From Thauera butanivorans NBRC 103042 (GTDB lineage Bacteria; Pseudomonadota; Gammaproteobacteria; Burkholderiales; Rhodocyclaceae), in assembly GCF_001591165.1 (NCBI RefSeq), contig NZ_BCUG01000002.1:154574-218573 (forward strand): 64,000 nt of DNA. Direction: 5' to 3'. A program made the position numbers and the translations under genes. Position 1 is the stretch's first letter, and the number at the start of each line of letters is the position of its first letter. Of the stretch, positions 58,564-64,000 are shown in pieces. Below the pieces are notes generated by a model, which had not been told where the DNA came from, searched no databases, and worked only from the letters and a program-made list of their open reading frames with translations.

Positions 58564-59592
58564 ATGAATTCCTTAGACGCTCGTTCCCAGATCCTGCTGA
58601 AAACCCTGATCGAACGCTACATCGCGGACGGCCAGCCTGTCGGTTCGCGCGCGCTGTCGCGCTTTTCCGGGTTGGAGCTGTCGCCGGCAACGGTGCGCAA
58701 CGTCATGAGCGACCTGGAGGAGTTCGGCCTGATCGCCAGTCCGCACACCTCCGCCGGCCGGATTCCGACGGCGCGCGGCTACCGTTTCTTCGTCGATTCG
58801 CTGCTGACGGTCCAGCCGCTCGACACCACGCGGGTACATGAACTCAAGGGCCAGCTCCAGCCCGACCAGCCACAGCGGCTGCTCAATTCGGCCTCTCACC
58901 TGTTGTCGAACCTCACGCAGTTCGCCGGCATCGTCGTCGCCCCGCGCAAGGACGCCGTCCGCATCCGGCAGTTCGAATTCATCAGCCTGTCCGAAAACCG
59001 CATCCTGCTGATCATCGTCACCACCGCCGGCGACGTGCAGAACCGGATCCTGATGACCCGCCGTGCCTACAGTGCCAGTGAACTGAGCAGCGCCGCGAGC
59101 TACCTGAACGAGCATTTCGCCGGCCTGTCCTTCGACGAGATCCGCCGCCGCGTCATGGACGAGCTGCGCCAGCTGCGCAGCGACATGACCGAACTGATGA
59201 CCGCGACCGTGGATGCCGGCAGTGCCGCCGCGGAAGAAACGGCCACTCGCTACGTCATTTCCGGTGAAACCAATCTGCTCGACGTCGAGGACCTGTCGTC
59301 GAACATGTCGCGCCTGCGCGAACTGTTCAAGCTCTTCGAACAGCGCACCAGCCTCGTGCAGCTACTCGAACTGTCGAACAAGGCCGACGGAGTGCAGATC
59401 TTCATCGGCGGCGAATCCGGTCTCGCGCCGCTCGACGCCTGCAGTGTGATCACGGCACCCTACGAGGTGGACGGCCAGATCGTCGGCTCGGTGGGTGTCA
59501 TCGGCCCGACCCGGATGGCCTACGATCGCGTGATTCCGATCGTCGACATCACCGCCCGGCTGCTGTCCAACGCGCTATCGTCGAACACCTGA
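58564..59592 (+). CDS. hrcA: Heat-inducible transcription repressor HrcA
   Basis: This 342-residue repressor binds CIRCE elements before groE or dnaK operons and needs GroEL for activity. It has an N-terminal winged helix ([20 protein letters not shown] and [20 protein letters not shown]), the [18 protein letters not shown] segment, and a GAF-like and dimerisation core. No Shine-Dalgarno sequence is visible before ATG 58564, and a -10-like box ends 11 bases upstream, so the mRNA may be nearly leaderless. hemH follows after 64 bp. Confidence 0.96.
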   Translation: MNSLDARSQILLKTLIERYIADGQPVGSRALSRFSGLELSPATVRNVMSDLEEFGLIASPHTSAGRIPTARGYRFFVDSLLTVQPLDTTRVHELKGQLQPDQPQRLLNSASHLLSNLTQFAGIVVAPRKDAVRIRQFEFISLSENRILLIIVTTAGDVQNRILMTRRAYSASELSSAASYLNEHFAGLSFDEIRRRVMDELRQLRSDMTELMTATVDAGSAAAEETATRYVISGETNLLDVEDLSSNMSRLRELFKLFEQRTSLVQLLELSNKADGVQIFIGGESGLAPLDACSVITAPYEVDGQIVGSVGVIGPTRMAYDRVIPIVDITARLLSNALSSNT

Positions 59593-59656
59593 AACACCGT
59601 TCCGGACCAGGCGGGCTTCGGTTTCGCCCTGTCCGGCCCCACAAACAAGGACAAGC

Positions 59657-60706
59657 ATGGCCCGCTACCGGCCCGAACCGCCCGCTTCACACGACGCCCC
59701 CGCCCGTACCGGCATCCTGCTCGTCAATCTCGGCACGCCCGATGCGCCCACGGCCGGCGCGCTGCGCCCCTACCTGAAGGAATTCCTGTCCGATCCACGC
59801 GTGGTCGAGATCCCCCGCGCCGTCTGGTGGCCCATCCTCAACGGCATCATCCTGAACATCCGCCCGGCCGCATCGGCAAAGAAATACGCCAGCATCTGGA
59901 CCACGGACGGCTCGCCGCTGATGGTCCATACCGAACGCCAGGCCAGCCGGCTGCGCGACCACCTGGCCTCGGCCGGCCGCTCCGAGGTCGATGTCGATTT
60001 CGCCATGCGCTACGGCAAACCCTCGATCGCCGAGCGCCTGCGCGCGATGCAGGCGCGAGGCTGCATGCGCATCCTCGTCCTGCCGCTCTACCCGCAATAT
60101 TCGGCCAGCACCACGGCAACGGTGGTCGACGCCGTCGGCCGCGCCCTGGCAAAGATGCGCAACCAGCCGGAAATCCGCTTCGTGCGCGACTTCCACGGCT
60201 TCCCGGGCTACATCGAGGCACTCGCTGCCAGCGTGCGCGAGCACTGGGCCGCGCACGGCGAACCGGATCGCCTGCTGATGAGCTTCCATGGCGTGCCCAA
60301 GCGCACGATCGAGCTTGGCGACCCTTATCACCACGAGTGCCAGACCACCGGCCGGCTGCTCGCCGAGGCGCTCGGCCTGCCGCCCGAACGGGCGATGGTC
60401 ACCTTCCAGTCGCGCTTCGGCAAAGCCGAATGGCTGCAGCCCTACACCCAGCCCACGCTCGAAGCGCTCGCCACCCAGGGTGTCGGCCGCGTCGACGTTC
60501 TGTGCCCGGGATTCATCGCCGACTGCCTGGAGACACTGGAGGAAATCGCCATGGAATGCCGCGACGCCTTTCTCGGCCGCGGCGGCCAGCGCTTCCACTA
60601 CATTCCCTGCCTCAACGAGCGACCGGACTGGATCGAGGCCCTGGCCGGGCTCGCCGTCGATCACCTGGGCAACTGGCTCGCCGGCCCTGCGCGGCAGGAA
60701 AGCTGA
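59657..60706 (+). CDS. hemH: Ferrochelatase
   Basis: This 349-residue enzyme inserts Fe(II) into protoporphyrin IX, the last step of haem synthesis. Landmarks are [14 protein letters not shown] at the N-terminus, the catalytic His in [20 protein letters not shown] and the conserved [15 protein letters not shown] followed by [15 protein letters not shown]. Length is typical. Its stop codon is directly adjacent to that of the convergent kinase gene, without any spacer. Confidence 0.96.
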   Translation: MARYRPEPPASHDAPARTGILLVNLGTPDAPTAGALRPYLKEFLSDPRVVEIPRAVWWPILNGIILNIRPAASAKKYASIWTTDGSPLMVHTERQASRLRDHLASAGRSEVDVDFAMRYGKPSIAERLRAMQARGCMRILVLPLYPQYSASTTATVVDAVGRALAKMRNQPEIRFVRDFHGFPGYIEALAASVREHWAAHGEPDRLLMSFHGVPKRTIELGDPYHHECQTTGRLLAEALGLPPERAMVTFQSRFGKAEWLQPYTQPTLEALATQGVGRVDVLCPGFIADCLETLEEIAMECRDAFLGRGGQRFHYIPCLNERPDWIEALAGLAVDHLGNWLAGPARQES

Positions 60707-62071
60707 TCAGGGTTCGAGCAACTGCAGGTCGAGTCCGCCGGTGGCGGTGAAATCGCCGCGCACCGCGGGCGGCCCGCCCGTGGACAGCAGCTTCGCAATC
60801 TGGGCGAGGCGGCGGACCATCACCGTGCCCAGCTCGCGGCGGAAGCACTCCAGCACCTCTTCGCTGGCCAGCGCCAGCGCCGAAGGGTTGATTTCGAGAT
60901 AGCTCACGGGCGTCAGCGACACCGCCGACAGCATGTGCCGATGTTCGAGCTGGTCCAGCCAGGCCTGGGCGCCGAACACTTCGCCCGCCCCCAGCTCCAT
61001 CACCCGCCGTCCTTCGACCGACAGCTCCACCGTGCCGTCGAGGACGATGCCGAAGCGCTGGTCGTTGTCGCCTTCCTTCACCAGCGACGTATGCTGCCCG
61101 ACCTTGCGCCAGGACGAGATCCGCATCACTTCCCACAGCTCGACGTCCTCGAATTCGGTGAAGAACGCCAGCTTGCGGAGCTGCATGAAACGGCTGATGT
61201 CCGGCGGCACGTAATTCTCGTCGAGGATCTGGTAGCGCACCGCGGCGAGATCCTTGGCGAACTCCGCGCCATTGCGATAGCGCGAATAGAGATCCTTTTC
61301 CAGCGCCTTGCGGATCACCGCATCCATCTGCTCGGGCACGTCGGGGTTGAGCTGCGACACCTGCGGCGGATCGGCATTGATGATCTTGTAGACGAGCTGT
61401 GCCGGATTGCTCGCGCGGAAAGGCAACCGTCCGGTCAGCATGTGGAACAGCAGCACGCCCAGCGAATACAGGTCGGTCTTCTGGTTCAGCGGGTAGCCCT
61501 TGATCTGTTCCGGGCTCATGTAGGCCGGCGAGCCCACCCCCATGATGAAGGTCGAGTCGGTATCGACCCGCTTGCTGATGTTCATCGCCAGGCCGAAATC
61601 GGTGATCTTCACGTTGTCCTGGTCATCGACCAGGATGTTCGCCGGCTTGATGTCGCGATGCACGATGCCCTGGCGAAACGCGTGGTCCAGCGCCATGCAG
61701 CACTTGAAGACGATGCCGATCGTGCGATGGATCGGCAGCAGCTTCTCGAAGCTGCAGTAGCGTTCGAGGGATTCGCCGGGGAAATACTCCATCACCACGT
61801 AGGCCTCGGTGGGCTCGACCGAGGCATCGAAGATGCGGATGATGTGCGGATGGTTCAGGCGCGACGACACCGCCCGCTCGGCCTTGAGCAGCTTCAGCAG
61901 GCGGCGGTTCCATTTCGCCTCGTCCTTCGCCTTGTCGTCGAAACGCACGTGCTTCAATGCCACAGGCTGCGGATGGTCGGGGCTCTCGACGAGGTAAACG
62001 ACTGCCGTCGCCCCGCGTCCGATCTCGCGCAGGATGCGATATTTGCCGATTGTCTCTGGGATACGACTCAT
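60707..62071 (-). CDS. Ser/Thr protein kinase fused to a cyclic-nucleotide-binding-like domain
   Basis: This 454-residue soluble protein has a complete eukaryotic-type kinase domain (residues 8-275): glycine loop EIGRGATAVVYLVE, Lys in VALKHV, catalytic HRDIKPANILV, DFGLAMN and SPAYMSPEQ. Residues 330-430 form a cyclic-nucleotide-binding fold (GIVLDGTVELSVEGRRVMEL, GAGEVFGAQAWL). In its phosphate-binding cassette the usual Glu after FG is Ala and the Arg-Ala pair is replaced by RHMLSA, so cAMP binding is doubtful. There is no membrane segment or PASTA repeat. ATG 62071 gives MSRIPETIGKYRILREIG. Substrates are unknown, and it is convergent with hemH. Confidence 0.9.
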   Translation of the reverse strand: MSRIPETIGKYRILREIGRGATAVVYLVESPDHPQPVALKHVRFDDKAKDEAKWNRRLLKLLKAERAVSSRLNHPHIIRIFDASVEPTEAYVVMEYFPGESLERYCSFEKLLPIHRTIGIVFKCCMALDHAFRQGIVHRDIKPANILVDDQDNVKITDFGLAMNISKRVDTDSTFIMGVGSPAYMSPEQIKGYPLNQKTDLYSLGVLLFHMLTGRLPFRASNPAQLVYKIINADPPQVSQLNPDVPEQMDAVIRKALEKDLYSRYRNGAEFAKDLAAVRYQILDENYVPPDISRFMQLRKLAFFTEFEDVELWEVMRISSWRKVGQHTSLVKEGDNDQRFGIVLDGTVELSVEGRRVMELGAGEVFGAQAWLDQLEHRHMLSAVSLTPVSYLEINPSALALASEEVLECFRRELGTVMVRRLAQIAKLLSTGGPPAVRGDFTATGGLDLQLLEP

Positions 62072-62259
62072 AGTTGGGCGATGGCGAACCTGGACGGCGC
62101 GCCGCAAACCGTGACAGACGGCACGGATTGTGGCACGAACGGAAGAAGGCCGCGCAAATGGGCTCCGATCGGGCGCGATTGCGCTTGAATCGTGGCGGCG
62201 TCCAAGCGAGGATTGAATCCCTCTGCTGAATTTCAGCTCATTCCATTGGAGCGTGACAC

Positions 62260-63579
62260 GTGAAACGACGGATCGATCTCCTGATCACTCCCCGCTGGGT
62301 CGTTCCGGTAGAACCGGCCGGTATCACGCTGGAGAACCACGCCGTCGCCGTCGACGCAGGCCTGATCCTCGCGGTGCTTCCACTCGACGAAGCGCGTCTG
62401 CGCTACGAAGCCGGCACGACGGTCGAACTGCCGCAGCATGTGCTGATCCCCGGCCTGGTCAACCTCCACGCCCACGCCGCGATGAACCTGATGCGGGGCA
62501 TTGCCGACGACCTGCCCCTGATGCGCTGGCTGCAGGAAGCGATCTGGCCGGCCGAAAGCCGCCATGTCAGCGCCGCCTTCGTCCGCGACGGCACCCTGCT
62601 GGCCGCCGCCGAAATGCTCGGCGGCGGCATCACGACCTGCAACGACATGTACTTCTATCCCGATGCCGCGGCAGAAGCGTTTGCCACCGCCGGCATGCGC
62701 GCCGTGGTCGGCCTCACCGTACTCGAATTTCCGACCCCCTGGGCAAGCGATGCCGACGACTACCTGCGCAAGGGCCTCACCGTCCGCGACGCGTGGCGCG
62801 GGCATCCGGGCATCTCGTTCTCGCTCGCGCCCCACGCGCCCTATACGGTGTCCGATGCCACTTTCCAGCGGGTGCGGGCGCTGGCCGACGAACTGGACCT
62901 GCCCATTCATACCCACGTCCATGAAACCGTCACCGAAATCCGCGACGCCATGGCCGAACACGGCATGCGCCCTCTCGCCCGGCTGGCGCGGCTGGGCGTG
63001 CTGGGCGAGAACCTGATCGCGGTGCACGCCGTGCATCTGGACGACACCGACATCGAGCTGCTGGCCCACCACGGCTGCAGCGTCGCCCACTGCCCGACCT
63101 CCAACATGAAGCTCGGCAGCGGCATTGCGCCGGCCACCCGCCTGCTGTCGGCCGGCATCCGCCTCGGCCTCGGCAGCGACGGTGCGGCCAGCAACAACCG
63201 TATCGACCTGTTTCAGGAAATGCGTCACGCCGCCCTGCTCGCCAAGGCGAGTACGCTCGACGCATCCGCGCTGCCCGCCCACACCGCGCTGCACATGGCC
63301 ACGCTGGGTGGTGCCCGGGCGCTCGGGCTCGATGACAGAATCGGCTCGATCTCGCCGGGAAAATCCGCCGACCTGTGCGCAGTGGACCTCGGCGGCCCGT
63401 TCTCCCAGCCCTGCTTCGACCCCGTCTCCCATCTGGTTTATGTGGCCGGCCGCGAGCACGTCACGCATGTGTGGGTAAACGGCGAATCCCGCGTGGCTAA
63501 AGGTGTTTCGCTGTTGCAAATTAACGACAAAGAATTGCTCAGGATCGCATCGCTATGGCACACTAGGCTCGCTAATTGA
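62260..63579 (+). CDS. Amidohydrolase, 5'-methylthioadenosine/S-adenosylhomocysteine deaminase-like
   Basis: This 439-residue TRZ/ATZ-type metal hydrolase has the metal motif GLVNLHAHAAMNLMRG near residue 68, the His residues in LPIHTHVHETVTEI and VHAVHLDDTDIELL, and the Asp in LGLGSDGAASNN. It resembles MtaD, which deaminates methylthioadenosine or S-adenosylhomocysteine, but guanine or triazine deaminases are related and the substrate is not certain. The start is GTG (62260) with GGAG nine bases upstream. It is divergent from the kinase gene over 188 bp. Confidence 0.88.
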   Translation: MKRRIDLLITPRWVVPVEPAGITLENHAVAVDAGLILAVLPLDEARLRYEAGTTVELPQHVLIPGLVNLHAHAAMNLMRGIADDLPLMRWLQEAIWPAESRHVSAAFVRDGTLLAAAEMLGGGITTCNDMYFYPDAAAEAFATAGMRAVVGLTVLEFPTPWASDADDYLRKGLTVRDAWRGHPGISFSLAPHAPYTVSDATFQRVRALADELDLPIHTHVHETVTEIRDAMAEHGMRPLARLARLGVLGENLIAVHAVHLDDTDIELLAHHGCSVAHCPTSNMKLGSGIAPATRLLSAGIRLGLGSDGAASNNRIDLFQEMRHAALLAKASTLDASALPAHTALHMATLGGARALGLDDRIGSISPGKSADLCAVDLGGPFSQPCFDPVSHLVYVAGREHVTHVWVNGESRVAKGVSLLQINDKELLRIASLWHTRLAN

Positions 63580-63692
63580 ACTGGATAGAGTGCTCAAACT
63601 CGACAGGAATCAGACACGAATCCGGCTTTTCAGCCGTTTTCACCTTTCGTTGCAGTGGTAATTCCGGCGACTCGCCCTTCAAAGAGGAAACC

Positions 63693-64000
63693 ATGATCAA
63701 ACAAACCAAGAAACAGATGCTCATGCTGGCCGCCATCGCGTCGATCGGCCTGTCCGCTCCCGGCGCCTTCGCGCAGGTCAAGGACGTCGTGGTCGATGGC
63801 AAGGGCGAGATTCCCTACGTCATCGATGCGCGCAACGTCGTCGCCCGCAGTGCCAACGGTCTGTGCTGGCGCACCGGCTACTGGTCGCCGGCCGCTGCCT
63901 CGACCGCCATGGCCGGCGAGTTCCCGGCTGGTTGCGAATGCGACAGCGACATCGTCGCCAAGGACAAGTGTGTCGCTCCGGTCGCCGCTGCCCCCGCCCC
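63693..64000 (+). CDS. OmpA-family outer-membrane protein, N-terminal part (cut by window edge)
   Basis: The visible 102 residues begin with a Sec signal peptide (QMLMLAAIASIGLSAPGAFA, then QVKDVVVDG). The segment ARNVVARSANGLCWRTGYWS with the following CECDSD and KDKC Cys residues is the N-terminal pattern of betaproteobacterial OmpA-family proteins, which end in a peptidoglycan-binding OmpA domain. That domain lies beyond the window. A Pro/Ala hinge begins at the very end (PVAAAPAP). GAGGAAA lies just before the ATG. The 113-bp gap upstream probably holds its promoter. Confidence 0.85.
   Translation, partial: MIKQTKKQMLMLAAIASIGLSAPGAFAQVKDVVVDGKGEIPYVIDARNVVARSANGLCWRTGYWSPAAASTAMAGEFPAGCECDSDIVAKDKCVAPVAAAPA

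Overview
The window is a 64 kb piece of a GC-rich, gene-dense bacterial chromosome. Gene order and protein character point to a betaproteobacterium, most likely of the Rhodocyclales (Azoarcus/Thauera-like). Support comes from the order tpiA-secG-tRNA-Leu-nuoA..N, the order glmM-pstSCAB, the xseB-ispA-dxs-folE2 operon, a betaproteobacterial OmpA start at the right edge, and a respiratory lifestyle with a 14-subunit complex I. No phage, insertion sequence, CRISPR array or rRNA operon was seen. The only clearly accessory module is a small AbrB-Doc toxin-antitoxin pair near the left edge.

Layout. 1-3000: tail of a pirin, the AbrB-Doc pair with a palindromic operator, a DUF1090 periplasmic protein and a lone Rieske oxygenase. 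3085-7045: xseB-ispA-dxs-folE2 (isoprenoid precursors and a folate/queuosine entry enzyme). 7185-7951: an AhpD-like protein under a 22-bp palindrome, then tRNA-Ser(CGA), two identical tRNA-Arg(ACG) genes and a strong terminator. 8059-10510: a DnaJ-like protein overlapping the lytic transglycosylase mltF. 10519-18707: serS, a small unknown gene on the opposite strand, rarA-lolA-ftsK, a Crp-type regulator and trxB. This resembles the E. coli trxB-lrp-ftsK-lolA-rarA-serS block with two changes. 18716-21749: an Smr protein with a triplicated N-terminal motif, PII (glnB/glnK) and a COG3146 acyltransferase-like protein.

21804-38404 (minus strand): tpiA, secG, tRNA-Leu(GAG), nuoA to nuoN and a Nudix hydrolase, probably read in that order from a good promoter in front of tpiA. 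39043-45259: folP, glmM and pstSCAB, closed by a strong terminator. 45271-55080: ftsH and rlmE, divergent yhbY, greA-carB-carA, dapB and bamE; carA has its own promoter and a terminator-like hairpin in its leader. 55265-62071: fur, recN, nadK, hrcA, hemH and a Ser/Thr kinase fused to a degenerate cyclic-nucleotide-binding domain. 62260-64000: an MtaD-like amidohydrolase and the start of an OmpA-family porin.

Most of the window is core metabolism and cell-envelope machinery in conserved order. I did not find a convincing new multi-gene system. The points that most merit a second look are the carA leader hairpin, the orphan gene with three AAGTTCA half-sites inside the rarA-serS block, the Smr protein with a triplicated N-terminal motif, the kinase with a sensor domain lacking its key ligand residues, and the palindromes upstream of the AhpD-like gene and hrcA.
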